In this document: positions 47,156 through 59,149 of the stretch, in pieces
How the letters are laid out: every line of letters begins with the position of its first letter
How positions within the stretch are numbered: position 1 is the stretch's first letter
Source: Lunularia cruciata
Lineage: Eukaryota; Streptophyta; Marchantiopsida; Lunulariales; Lunulariaceae
Assembly: GCA_948567375.1 (NCBI GenBank)
Contig: OX419757.1
Coordinates: 4,216,001 to 4,280,000, forward strand
DNA: 64,000 nt
Direction: 5' to 3'
The notes under the pieces: generated by a model
Databases searched by the model: none
Told to the model about the DNA's origin: nothing
The model's input: only the letters and a program-made list of their open reading frames with translations
Made by a program: the position numbers and the translations under genes

Positions 47156-48149
47156 GTGGATACATAAGAGCATCCTCATACTCAAACCTTGCATTATCTA
47201 TTTAGTAATAATAGCACAATTTATTCTTAAAAGTTAGAAGAATTTAATTTAGTAAGGGTAGCATAGGTTATTCTTAAAAGATAAGTTATTGATTAAATTG
47301 ATGAATAGCTTTGTTATTAGATTTCAGAACACTCTTATACATATTATAAATATTCACAAAACAGAAATATTAGATCATCTTGTATACAATATAAAACCTT
47401 GCAAAAAGATGGAGATTTTGATTAGTAAACTTGCACATCTAGAGGAAACCATGCAAATAGTTGATATATCTGATTAGCTTATCCTTTTACCACTTGTATA
47501 TCTATCACATCCACAAACCATACAAGCACATCATCCTTAAGAAAACAAAGCACTCATTTTTGAGATTGATTTGATTGAATAAAAACTTATTTTACTTGAA
47601 AGAATAAAATTCACTCTCATGGAAATTAATGTTATCTATCATGAAATTTGCTTCTTGATATCAAGAAATGAGTATGATGAAAATTGCGTTACTAATATTG
47701 ATAGGGAAAATTATGTCAAAAAGGAGGATAACAAATTACTTTATCAAAATAGAAGATGGTTTTATTGCAAGACTTAGATATATGGCCAATCTTTCACAAT
47801 TTAGTTAAAAAGACTTGATCTTATATAGATTTGAATACATATGAGAACTCAAAAAATTCCAAATTGTAGGATTTCAATAAAGTAATGGTTTGTTCCCACA
47901 AGGATACGGGTTGGAGATGATTAGATACAAAGGAAAGTGTCGTATTTGTGTCCTTTGTTCTTTACTATTTAACATCTTGGGTAGAGACAACTCCCGTATG
48001 AGGCAATGACACCAAGAAGGTGCATTGTGGAAAATAACAAAGGAAAAACACCATCACTAAGGAATATAATTCTAAGGAGAACCATGCATGAAAGCAATGA
48101 TTCAGATCAAGTGTGCTACTCTCATCCAAAGTTCTATTGAAGACCCCTT

Positions 48150-48400
48150 TCAAAAGTAAATGTCCTACACTTTTGAAGGCATGTACTTTCTAAATATCTT
48201 TGCTCCTTCTAACAACCTTTTTGCCCCATCTTTTGAAGACCAATGTTCTACCCTTCAAGATGCACCATCTTCATCCAAAGGTCCAATGTTATACCTTTCA
48301 AAATTCATTATCTTCACCCAAAGATCAATGTTCTACCCTTTTCAAGGCATCATCTTTGCATAAAGATAAATGTCCTACCCTTTTGAAGGCATTTTCCTCT
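48150..48400. repeat. Imperfect tandem repeat, about 43-bp unit
   Basis: About five copies of a unit resembling AAAGATCAATGTTCTACCCT followed by TTTCAAGGCATCATCTT, with the last three at about 48,276, 48,319 and 48,361. The copies are diverged. Confidence 0.6.
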
Positions 48401-49254
48401 CAATCCTAATCCTTATGTTTGATCCTACTTGTTTTAATGTTTGATCATTAAGTGGCTCCATTAACTTTTGACATGCTAACCTAAGCTCATGTACTTCTTT
48501 GGCAATAGAAGTGCCTCTTCTAACTCCACCGTCATTGCCTCCATGACCTCACATACAAGTGTCATAATATTCAATTTTGTTATTTGGACAAATTATTAAC
48601 AATGAGTTGAATTAGTACCTCTCTATCAAAACGCTTGTTCTTTGCCTTCACTTCCATTCTTGCAAAAATGCCTTCATTTCCTCTACACATATTGGTGATG
48701 AATATTATGACATTCTCTAATTCCTTCTTTGATTGAGCTTCCTTTCATTCACTTGTAGATGCAAGACTTCCTCCTAATACTCCTTGAGGCACATATGTTC
48801 CTTCCTTTGAGATGTGGTTGTTTCTTCTTTATAAATTGGCCTCCTAGATGCCAATTAGTGCTTGTTTTATTGTCAATTTTTGGATTTTCTCTCCAAATTG
48901 GAAAATCCTTGTGTAAAACCTCCCCTCTCAATTCCACATTCTTCTCAACATTCTACTTCTTTGTGGCCCTCCAATTGCTTCTTCATCAACAAATTCATTG
49001 CCTTGGATTATATCTTCTCTTGAAGATATATATATTGTGAAGATCAGCCAATTCTTGAGCTCGAGCACCTTGAATGTCCTTTGGTGCTCCTTCTCTGCAT
49101 GCTCTAGTTAACATTCTTCAAGGTATTTATCTCCTCTTGCAAAGCAATTGAATCAATACATTGCTTCTTTTGTTCTTCATGAAGATAAAGATCTTGAAGG
49201 TATTCAACTTCTCTCTTATGATGTTCAAGCTGAGCATGCATTTTGGTAACCATG

Positions 49255-49564
49255 TGGAATAATATGGAGTTTAGCAACAAAGTTAATCAATCAAGTGGAC
49301 AAGCCAAATAAGCCTATGATATTTTAGAAGTATCTAAGAAGCTTCTTGGGAAGCTTCCCACTAACTTAGCTTGCATCCCAAGTAGATAGTTTCTAGAAGG
49401 GAGCTTTAGAAGGAAGCTTCTTGAGAAGCTTCTCAAGGGCCTTGTATATTCCCTACAAATACAAGAGCCAAAGTTCATGCCAGGCATTTGGATTTTCTTT
49501 CATTCAAGTGTCTCAATGTGAACTTCCATTCTCCTATTTCTCTCCTTTGTCTTGATCTTTTACA
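49255..49564 (+). repeat. 5' LTR of the chromovirus (310 bp)
   Basis: Begins TGGAATAATATGGAG and ends TCTTTTACA. It has two GAAGCTTCTT dyads (49,338-49,357 and 49,413-49,432) and CTACAAATACAAGAGCC in place of the TATA box. It lacks the duplicated enhancer-like modules present in the 3' LTR. Confidence 0.88.
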
Positions 49565-49565
49565 T

Positions 49566-49577
49566 TGGTATCAGAGC
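49566..49577 (+). other. Primer-binding site (tRNA-iMet)
   Basis: TGGTATCAGAGC, two bases after the LTR end. It is complementary to the 3' end of plant initiator tRNA-Met and is the usual primer site of plant Ty3/Gypsy and Ty1/Copia elements. Confidence 0.88.
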
Positions 49578-49989
49578 AAGAATATGATGGATTGAATTTA
49601 TGGACCACCAGATCCACTTCCACCAAACCATTGGGATTTTCATGTCCAGGTATTATCCAAACATCATTTCACACAATCATCACCTTGAGCTTTGGGTATA
49701 ATTTTTTGCACATGATCACCTTGTCTGAGGAACCCTTGATACTTCTTGTTGTAATTTACGAAGAACGGTGGACGTGCTACATCTATGTGTTAATAAATTA
49801 GATAAATTGGGAGTAGTGGGATAAAGTAGTAGACATGGTGGCAATACCAAATGTTATCATTGCTATGCAACAACAAATTGAGCACCTTACTTGATTTTTG
49901 GATGAACTAGACCAATAACAACAAGAACACATAAAGAGAGCACCAATTTGAGATGGAGAAGATTGAATCCAATTTCCAAAACCCAAGGT

Positions 49990-50670
49990 GTTTGAAAGTA
50001 AGAATCTTTCAAGCACACTAGAGAATTTTGTGTTTGACTGCAAATGTTGAAGGTACCAATCCTCAAGATGAACGGAAATAGATTCTCTTGGCTTCTAGCT
50101 AATTGGATGATGTGGCAAAACTTTGGTGGCGATTTTGAGTGGAGAAAATTGAATGATAGATTGTTGCACCAATCCTAACATGGGTAAGATTCAAGGAGTC
50201 AATACTTGGTCAATTTTAAACTATAAATGCCAACTAAGCCGCATGAGATAAATTAGCAAAGTTGAAGCAAATTGGCTATGTAAGGAACTACATCATGCAA
50301 TTTCAAAATATCATCATGTAGATTCCAAATATATAAGAAAGAGAATTTCTAGATTGATTTGTGAGGGGATTGAAGTCACAAACCAAATTGGAAGTGGCCA
50401 TGCGGGAACCACAAAACATGGAAGAAGCCATGCAATTGGCTGAGTGCTTTGATTCCTTGGTTGCGATAAATTTATCTTGACCTTGATCTACACAAAGCCT
50501 ACCAGTACTCTACGCACAAGTGGAGGAACCGGCACCAATGGAGATTGATACTATCCAATGGAGAGCACTTAGTACAGTGGATAGTGAAAGATTATGGCAA
50601 AATGGTAGTTTTTTTTATTATCGCTAAGTTGGACATTGCATTACTGAATGTCCACTTAGGAATGTGCAAC
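49990..50670 (+). pseudogene. Chromovirus gag remnant
   Basis: Across frames: LENFVFDC near 50,020, RNYIMQFQNIIM near 50,285, FVRGLKSQTKLEVAMREPQN near 50,365, then a decayed zinc knuckle (FYYR-VGHCITECPLR, with the first two Cys lost) near 50,620-50,660. The order and spacing are those of retrotransposon gag. Stops are numerous, so it is not functional. Confidence 0.7.
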
Positions 50671-50798
50671 CTCAACATTTGGAGCTTGATTAGTTCCAAT
50701 GGGATTGAAGGCTTGACTTATGCAAGTTTGCTTCACTTGCAAGGTACAATATCTAATTACGGTTGTAGGATTTTGGTTGATTCTTGAAGTTTGTTTGA

Positions 50799-51620
50799 TT
50801 GTGTGAGAGTTGCCAACGCAACAAGGTTAGTAACCAAAAACCAAGTGGACTCCTTCAATCACTCCCTATTCCATCCACTCATTGGGAACATGTGAGCTTA
50901 GATCTCATCACCTCCTTGTCCAAGACAAAGCAAGGTCACACAACAATTGTGGTGTTTGTAGATAAGCTTAGTAAGCGAATCCATTTGGCACCAATGGTTG
51001 ATATTGTGGATGCGCCAAGTTTGGCGCAAATCTACTTCAATAGTGTATTCAAGTATCAAGGGATGTTGCATGTACTCATCTCTCACCGTGATCTTTGCTT
51101 CATTGGAAATTTTTTGGCAAGCACTCTTCTAGATACTTGACACCAAGCTTACTTTGTCCATGGCCTATCATCCTTAAATTGATGGACAAATTGAATGTGA
51201 AATTTGCACCTTGGAAGACATGCTTCATGCCTTTGTTAGCATTTACCATACCAATTGAGATGAATGTCTTGCAAAAGCGTAATTTGCATGCAATAATTTT
51301 AATCAAGCAAATCCCAGATTCTCTCCCTTCTTTCTCAATTTTGGCCAAGACCCACTTGTTCCAAATTCCCTTCTTGTTCATCCTCCATCTCATGTCCCTC
51401 ATAAATCCATCTTCTTGACCACCATCTCCCAATCCCTCCAACAAGCCAAATCTCATCTCCTTGTTGCTCAAAATTAGCAAAAACAATATGTGAATCACCA
51501 TTGCTACAATCTCAACTTTCAAGTTGGTGATAAAGTCATGCTCTCATCCAATAACCTCTCTCTCCCATTTGATACCCAAGTTCATAAACTTGCTCCTAAT
51601 TGGAGAGGACCCTTTGATGT
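50799..51620 (+). pseudogene. Chromovirus integrase remnant
   Basis: It starts within the zinc-binding domain (CESCQRNK). The catalytic core follows: HWEHVSLDLITSLSKTKQGH with the first Asp, VVFVDKLSKRIH, and MAYHP-IDGQIE near 51,160 with the catalytic Glu region, after a frameshift. The second core Asp block is altered (SHRDLCFIGNF). Downstream are LAPNWRGPFDVT, the GPY/F-type module, at about 51,590-51,620. Disabled by frameshifts and stops. Confidence 0.8.
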
Positions 51621-51783
51621 CACCCAAATTGTCTCCCTTATTGCTTATTGATTTGCCTTGCCTTGCCTTGCCATATGCGTATCCATCCTATCTTTGATGT
51701 TTACAAGTTGAAACCTTTGTTCCTACCCTGTCTCCTTTTTCCTCTTGAGTCCAACCACCTCCTCTTCCTGTCCCTATCAATGA

Positions 51784-51942
51784 TCATAAAGAGTATGAAG
51801 TTGATTGTGTACTTGCACGTTGCCATATCCAACACGGCCGTCAACAACATACAGAGTACAAGGTCCTTTGGAAGGGCTATCCTCTTCATGATGCCACATG
51901 GGAACCTCTTTCTCCTATCTAGAATGTACAACTGGCCATCTA
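51784..51942 (+). pseudogene. Integrase C-terminal chromodomain
   Basis: HKEYEVDCVLARC, EYKVLWKGYPLHDATWEP and a final LSPI before a TAG stop give the chromodomain signature, with an aromatic cage (Y, W, W) of the kind found in chromoviruses. The domain is open over its whole length and joined in the DNA to the integrase remnant, which places the element in the chromovirus lineage, probably Tekay/Del-like. Confidence 0.8.
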
Positions 51943-51996
51943 GGACTACAAAACTTCACTTGCAACAAGGAACTCACTACTAGCGGTGGGAGAATA

Positions 51997-52529
51997 TGTA
52001 ACAATATGGAGTTTAACAACAAAGTTAATCAATGTTAATGAAGTAGTGAATAGGCCAAATTAACCTAGAATATTCTAGAAGTATCTAAGAAGCTTCTTGG
52101 GAAGCTTCCCATTAACTTAGCTTGCATCCCGAGTAGATAGTTTCTAGAAGGAAGCTTTAGAAGCTTCCAACCAGCTTAGCTTGCATGCCAAGTAGGCGGT
52201 TTCAAGAAGGAAGCTTCTTGAAAAGCTTCCAAGTTAACTTTGCTTGCACTCCAAGAAAATGACTCAAGGAAGCTTCTTGAGAAGCTTCTCAAGGGCCAAG
52301 TAGGCGGCTTCAAGAAAGAAGCTTCTTGAGAAGCTTCCCAATTAACTTGGCTTGCACTCCAAGAAAGTAGTTCAAGGAAGCTTCTTGAGAAGCTTCTCAA
52401 AGGCCTTGTATTTTCTCTATAAATACAAGAGCCAAAGCTCATGCTAGGGATTTGGAGTTTTCCTTCATTCAAGTGTCCCAATGTGAGCTTCCATTCTCCT
52501 ATTTCTCTCCTTGGTTTTGGAATTTTACA
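51997..52529 (+). repeat. 3' LTR of the chromovirus (533 bp)
   Basis: Begins TGTAACAATATGGAG and ends GGAATTTTACA. It is 223 bp longer than the 5' LTR because of two 108-bp tandem modules (52,188-52,295 and 52,296-52,403). Each module holds two GAAGCTTCTTGA-type dyads. Confidence 0.88.
52089..52425 (+). promoter_or_regulatory. Dyad array and TATA box in the 3' LTR
   Basis: Copies of GAAGCTTCTTGAGAAGCTTC or close variants lie at 52,089, 52,210, 52,269, 52,318 and 52,377, with a related GGAAGCTTTAGAAGCTTCC at 52,150. TATAAATA follows at 52,418. The copy at 52,210 reads GAAGCTTCTTGAA, a formal three-unit heat-shock element (GAAnnTTCnnGAA). That these are functional heat-shock sites is inference. 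Confidence 0.6.
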
Positions 52530-55252
52530 CCATGGATGCATAATTAGACACATTTAGCCAACCCCTAACATACATTGAGTAATGAGTTTTAAGGCTACCA
52601 TCAAGGTTAGCAACATGGCATTTGTGTATCACACCCCAAGCATCTCCTTGATAACAAACATTCTTTCTTTATTAGTCAACCATGCCTTAGTTCTTCTTGC
52701 TAATTGGTTGGTTCTTGCAAATGCTCCAAAGGAACAATTGCATCTAAAGACATCTCTAGTATAGTTTCCAAACTAAATCCCCTTCTTTAGTCTCCTTCTC
52801 CATCCATAGCTCTTGACCTTAAGATGCAAGTATGTGGCCAATGTCCAAGATGCTAATGTCTTTATGTGCTTCTCCTTCCCTAATAACAAACTCTTCATCT
52901 TCTTCTCATTCCCACTCCACATCTTCTTCTTCATCCACATCAATGTTGTATGCTTCAAAGCACTTTTTTGACAAAGGTTCTTTGGTTTGGTCATCTTCTT
53001 TGTTAGATTCCTCAATAATTTTGAGAGTCTTTGCCAAAAGAGACTTTGTGTTGAATTTATGCTTCTTCTTTTTTTTTATAAGATGCACAAACTATCTAGT
53101 TAGTAAATATTTCTCATCTATTTCTTGAATGAGCTTCATCTCCTTCATCCTGTTTGGGTCTTCTTTGAAGTGTGATGGGGCCACTTTATGGAGTGGGAAC
53201 ACAAATTACTGCTCCTCCTCAAGTAAGTTGTGGTCAATGTAAAAGTGAATGACAAAGAGCATTAGGTAATGAAACCTTGGTCCTTTGAAGAAATCATATA
53301 TATTTTAAATATGATTATGGAATATATGTCCTCAATTGATTTGAATTTCTACAAACAAATGTTCAAAGAATGAAACCTAAGAATTTATCAAGTATATGGA
53401 CCATTGAGGCTTGAAGATCTTCATCACTATACTTGCTATCTCTCTTCTTATTAGGTTCTTATATTCCATCATGAGCTATTATTATAGGTGGTGCTCCATA
53501 TACACAAAGGCTTTTACTATCTTCTTATCTGATTGCTATTCATGTTAACAAGGACTCATTTATTGTTTCTTAGTATCTTCCTCCAATGGAATGGTGTCCA
53601 TGCACTAACATTGGCTCTCAAGTAACCCAATGTTACTTTCTTCTTCCCTTGAGTTGCTAGGTCATTGCTCCCAAAGTGTCTTCTCAATTTCACAAGAAAA
53701 AGCTCAATTGTAGCTTTTTAAGAGTAGCCTTTTAAGTTGACATCTCCCATGGTCAACCATTGGAGTTTTCAAGTTCTACATGTTCAAGATCAAGATTTAT
53801 TCAATCTTCTTTTGAGTAACCTCCTTTTCACTTGTAACTTGTTTCTCTTCACAAATGAATGTGCACTCAATTCCTACTCCTCTACGTTCACTGCACTTAT
53901 TGATGGTCTCTCAAAATTTTGTTAAGAACTATGAATTTTCTCATGGTGTGAAGGTTTATACCTCTTCCAATTTCTTGGTTTTGATTTTTTTTGGTGATCC
54001 GTTGCTTTCCACTTGTGCAATCCTACTCTTAGGTGCTCTTTTTTATGAAATTTGAAAGTGTTGTACAATAGATTCATCTCTGAAAGAATTCTCTTGCTTT
54101 ACTAAAGACAAGGTATACCATATTTAGAAAAATAAATATCAAAATGCTTTCTTCTAACACCTTCTCCAAAGACAAGGTAACTCGTCTTCAAAAGAAATGG
54201 TTTCCACATCTTCCAAAGAGATCAATCTAGTCTTGTGAAGACGCACATCTTCCAAATATACATATCTTTTGAAGAACCATATCTTCACAATAACAAAGTT
54301 TCATGGAGTTTCTTCTTCAAAAAAAGGAATTATCTTCTTCACTTGGTACCCCAGAAAAAAGAGTAACACAAATAGAAAATTTGAAATCCCTTGGTACCAC
54401 AATATATCATAGAACTTATTGAGGATAGACATGAAAATCCCTAATTAAATAAGTTGAGTATGTTATTGCAAGGAGCACCATTTATTTTTATAATTTTAAG
54501 AAGCAATCAAGAACTATCCTTATATGTTTTGATATATTATGATACTTACAATTTTGGATATCATTGAAATTTGTAACGGAGATGATTGGTTTTTTTGTTA
54601 AAGTGAAGCAAGGTTGTATAACAGTATATGGAAGGCAAGACTTACCATTTCAAAACTTAACCAACATTCTCAAAATTATTTTAGATTTTTTAATGAAATT
54701 TCAATTTGATATAATTTTTTGATGTTATTGACTTTAGTGTATTCATGCTCAATTTGATTAAAGAACACAACAAATAATGATTACATAAGGAAAAGACGTA
54801 GTTTTGGATTCATTGCACCTTTACAAATGACATGAGGGATTCTAAGATGATACAAATAAGAATTTTTTATTTACATTATTACTGAGCAAGATATAAAGGA
54901 ATCTAAATTTGTCTAATTAAATTAAAATAAAAAAGAAAATTTGATGAAATATACAAAGGAATTATATTAAAAGGTTGTAGATGCAATTTTACAAGAGTTT
55001 AAATATTCTTTTGGAGTGAATTGCCTTATGATTTACGTTTTGATTGAGGAATGTCATTTGGAATACAATTGTTAATAATTAATTTTCATAAAGGAATTAT
55101 AGAATTTTAGCAAGACCTTGATAGAGTTTCAGAACCGGCACCATCGTTGGCTTTTGTTTTGACTCACTGAAGTCCCCTTATCTCCACCGTCGGACATTGG
55201 AATCCAGAATTTCAAAAACCCATCCGTCTCATTTTTTCTAACTTGCATTCAT

Positions 55253-55392
55253 GTGTTCATTTTTCTCACAAAATATATTCATTTCTCCAAAATACTACAA
55301 ATTTGGTTAATTTTGTGATTAAGTGTTCATTTTTCTCACAAAATATGTTCATTTCTCCAAAATACTACAAAATTGGTTATTTTTGTGATTAA
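55253..55392. repeat. 70-bp tandem duplication
   Basis: Two adjacent copies beginning GTGTTCATTTTTCTCACA at 55,253 and 55,323 with only a few differences. Confidence 0.88.
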
Positions 55393-58316
55393 ATTCAGAG
55401 TAGACCCAAAATGTACAAGTATTGGTCAGCAACATGAATTGACTTCCTCATGCTTGTCCACTATACTACTCAAAACCCTTGTAAAGTTTTGGCTGAATTT
55501 TAGAAATGACAATTTTGAAGGTCTATCCCTTCTCCATCATGCCGTAAGAGGTGCAAACAAACACGGCACCTGGAGCCAATGTCAAACTTGTTCAAAATCA
55601 ACATTTTAAAAACTCATAATGTTTTAAAACTTACATGAAAATTATTTGTATTATTACCTTTTGCGGTTGGGTAAAATGTATAAAATCCCTTTATATACTA
55701 CATTTTTGGTTAAATTCTAGTTTGATATCTAATAAAGTAGATTTCCTAACCAAACATGTATATATGATTTTAGAAATATTCTTGTGAATTTTCAAGATCA
55801 AATAGTTTTCATAAGTTGTGATACTGGGGTATTGCTATGTTTGAAATTGTCAAAGTACTTGTAAATTCATAAAAATAATAATTCATTGTATTTTTTAATT
55901 TCAAAAATTCTCAAAATGTGTAAATACATGATAAATGTTAATATAAAATTTCAACAAAATCCAACATCTAGAACTCAGACCCTCTTGTTGGAGTATACTG
56001 CAAATAAGAAAGTACTATAATAATATTAGGAGTAATGTTAGTAGGGCATGTCTTTCTTAATTTCCATAAATACAAATGAAAGCTTAGTGAGAAAATGATA
56101 GTTGGAAATATATTAAATTATATTTCTATGTATGACATGAAGGTTTAGTACATGGGTCACAATGTTGGGTTATTTATTTTTTAATTAGGAAATTAGTGCA
56201 TAGGAACAACATTTAATTGATTATGTAAATATTGTTTTGTGTTTGAAGCTTAGCGACAAGGCCTTAAATAATATTTTATAAGGTAGACTGATATTTATAG
56301 GATGAAAAACATGTAGTCTTATGTAGCAGGTTAAGTTGGAATTTAAAATATTATTATTTCATATTTATTTAATTACTGAAATAATGCATATTGTTGTGGT
56401 TAGTACCGTACATTGTATCAATAAATACAATGACTAGTAATAAATATAAGTAGTATATATGATAGAGGAAATATTTCTTCTACATATTGTGTAGAAGTAA
56501 TATGGTAATTTGTAAATGCATATTTAATAAAATCCAATAAGTATTGACATATCATATGCAATTTATTATGTAAATATAAATAATAATTATATTAACTACA
56601 ATATCTTATTGTATAAAAATTGGATATACTTGATTCATTAAGTAGCATACAACGATTACATTGCTCAAGAGAGATAAAAGAGCATAAATAATTGCAAGTA
56701 ATAATACAAGTGTAATAAAACAATGATAGTACTTGTACAAGCATTGATTGTATACAAGAATGGAGAGTAAATATTAAAGGTTGCAAAGTCCTCCTTTAGT
56801 TCTTCATAAGTGCACTCGATGGTGCATGGGACTCCCATCCCAAGGCAAAAAATTGGACATGTTCTACAATAATCTTTTATTGGATTTAAAGCTTACAATA
56901 CTTGAATATGATATAGGGGAGTTCAGTCCGTAAGTTTGGGGTTATTTGGGTGTGCAAATGTAGAGGAGTTGACAATAAACCAAAATAGGCCTAACTTCTT
57001 TCAAAGTTCATATCACATAAATAGACATCTTAAGTGTTGGAACAACATATATGGCTTTGGGAGCAAGAACCCAAAGTCCAAATTAAAATATCTCTCACCA
57101 ATCTTATTTTGTAAATCATATTGTTTAAAAGAAGGTGCCTTATACAGAAATTAAATTAATTAAAATAACATTTCAATTAACTAAATTAATTAAAAGAGAA
57201 GGTAAAACTTTTTTATTCTTTTTCTTTTTGGATAAAATTAATGATTAATTGTCCATACCAAAGAGGAGGCTTATTTTTAGAGGTGATAGTGGACCCAAGA
57301 AACATGACCTACAAATATATGGTAAAAGCTAAATTAGCTCATTAAATGTAAGGTTGACCCAAGAAATTAAATTTGAATGAAGTTCCAATAAAGTAGACCC
57401 AAAAATATGAAGCATGAATAAGTAAAACGTGAGAAGAAATGGTGAAGCAAAAAGCAAAACTGTTAAAAGCTTAAGGGAAAATTACACAAAGGAGTGTGCA
57501 AGGGCCAAACATTAGACCTATGGCTAATTGACTAAGTGAAGTTTAGAAGTGAAGTGCACAGGGTGTATTGAACAAAAGGTTTAACTTTGACCATGGTGTT
57601 AGCACAAAGAAAGATTATAGCTCAATGTCTTGAGTATATGAAGATAAGGAGAAAAGATAGCATAATATTTATTTTTGTAATACTCCAAGGACAACAGAAC
57701 TCTCCAAGAGATACAAGAGAGAAAACACAAGCTTCAAACTTGGTACCCCGATGCCCCAAAGGAGCACCTTCTCTCTATTACATAGCAAAAAGGATCCCCT
57801 CAAAGGAAGCTCCACCCTTGGATTAAATACATGGATTAGTGACATGTCAATGAGCTCCACCCTTAGATTAGTTACTTGGGTGGATGACTTGTCAGTCCTT
57901 GTCCTATATAGTTAGCTCATAAGGAATATTCTTGTAGGAAGCTCAAAATTGCATGGGTGAGATATACTTGGAAAGATCTTGATGAGACAAACCATGAGAG
58001 GATAAGGTCAACCTTTTCCATTGAAAGGAGTAGAAATTGTTTCATTTTTGAGGCCTAATTCATTTGTTTAGGTCTCCAAATTTGGCTCTAAAATGCATTT
58101 TTAGGCTATTTTTGGCTTCTGCCTTGTTAGTACTCTTTTGATGACACTTTTATCATATCTACCTAGCCATTTATACACAATATCCTTCTAGATATTATCA
58201 AGCTAATTTTCACCTCTACATAATATCTCTAACGATTGGTATTACAAATTTATGGAGAAAGAATAATTATCACATGAGTTAGAAGCCAAGGGGGAAAAGA
58301 AGAAAGAATGGTAAGT

Positions 58317-58725
58317 AGAGGTATTTTGGGAGATATTAAGAAGAAAACTATTTTTTATTGTTCAATTGGAAAAATAAACAACATATAAGTTTTATTTAGG
58401 AAAATTATATAATTCCTCACACTTTTCCTCTAACTTATATGAGGTAGAGGCATAAGGAGAGAAATAAACAAATGAGCACTAAGGGATAGAAGAAATTGTT
58501 ACAAAATATAAATTTTGAAGTGAATGTATTTTGGGAGAAATTAAAAGAAAAAAAGGGTTGGAAGAAATTATCAATGGGAAGGAATAACAAATAACATATA
58601 AATTGTGTTTAGGAATATTATATAATTCCTCACACTTTTCTCCTAAATTATAAGAAGTAGAGGCATGGGGGGAAGAAATTAACAAAGAAGCCTAAGGATA
58701 AAAATATAATTTTGAAGTGAAAAGA
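58317..58725. repeat. About 206-bp tandem duplication
   Basis: TATTTTGGGAGA, AACATATAA, TATATAATTCCTCACACTTTT and GTAGAGGCAT recur in the same order with a shift of about 206 bp (starts near 58,317 and 58,523). The copies are moderately diverged. Confidence 0.75.
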
Positions 58726-59149
58726 AAGACTAAGGGTTTACCTTGAATATGGAAATGTTTGAAAGATAAAGTAAAATCTGAATTGATGAAGGAAGAGTCA
58801 AAGGGAACATATTATTTTTGGTGGAAGGTGAAAAAGTAATGTCCTCAATGATAAAGGGTTAAGGAAATATTTTAAAAGATACTCACCGGGACTTCCCTAA
58901 AAGATATTCACCGTGAGGTCACTCATCCTAATACTATTCAGCCTAAGGGTGCTTAATTGAAGAGTGCTGATGGAATATGGTGTAGTAGACCTGGCATGCC
59001 TGCATCACATTAAGGGAGTATCAAAAAACTGACTTATAGTGTTCAAGGTCCACATACCTCTCTTCGATCCAACAGTTGGGAAAAAAGATCCAAGGCATAA
59101 TTTTAGTTGGTATGTGTTCTTAGTGCAAATCGTTCAAAAATGCAGAAAC

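Larger units (their letters stand above)
49255..52529 (+). mobile_element. Internally deleted Ty3/Gypsy chromovirus
   Basis: A complete insertion bounded by TG...CA LTRs and a perfect target duplication CCATG (49,250-49,254 and 52,530-52,534). Order: 5' LTR, tRNA-Met primer-binding site, gag, remnant zinc knuckle, integrase, chromodomain, purine-rich tract (GGTGGGAGAATA before 51,997), 3' LTR. Protease, reverse transcriptase and RNase H are missing: the gag knuckle at about 50,650 and the integrase zinc region at 50,799 are separated by only about 150 bp. Total length is 3.3 kb against roughly 5-10 kb for intact members. All coding parts carry stops and frameshifts. Confidence 0.88.
52535..59149. 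other. AT-rich, mostly unassigned region
   Basis: Degenerate sequence without nameable genes. On the minus strand at 52,900-53,090 there is an acidic stretch (DEEEDVEWE) that may come from a decayed gag-type protein, but the match is too weak to call. Between 54,500 and 57,300 the DNA is extremely AT-rich with no open frame of interest. Two tandem duplications inside it are listed separately. Confidence 0.4.
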
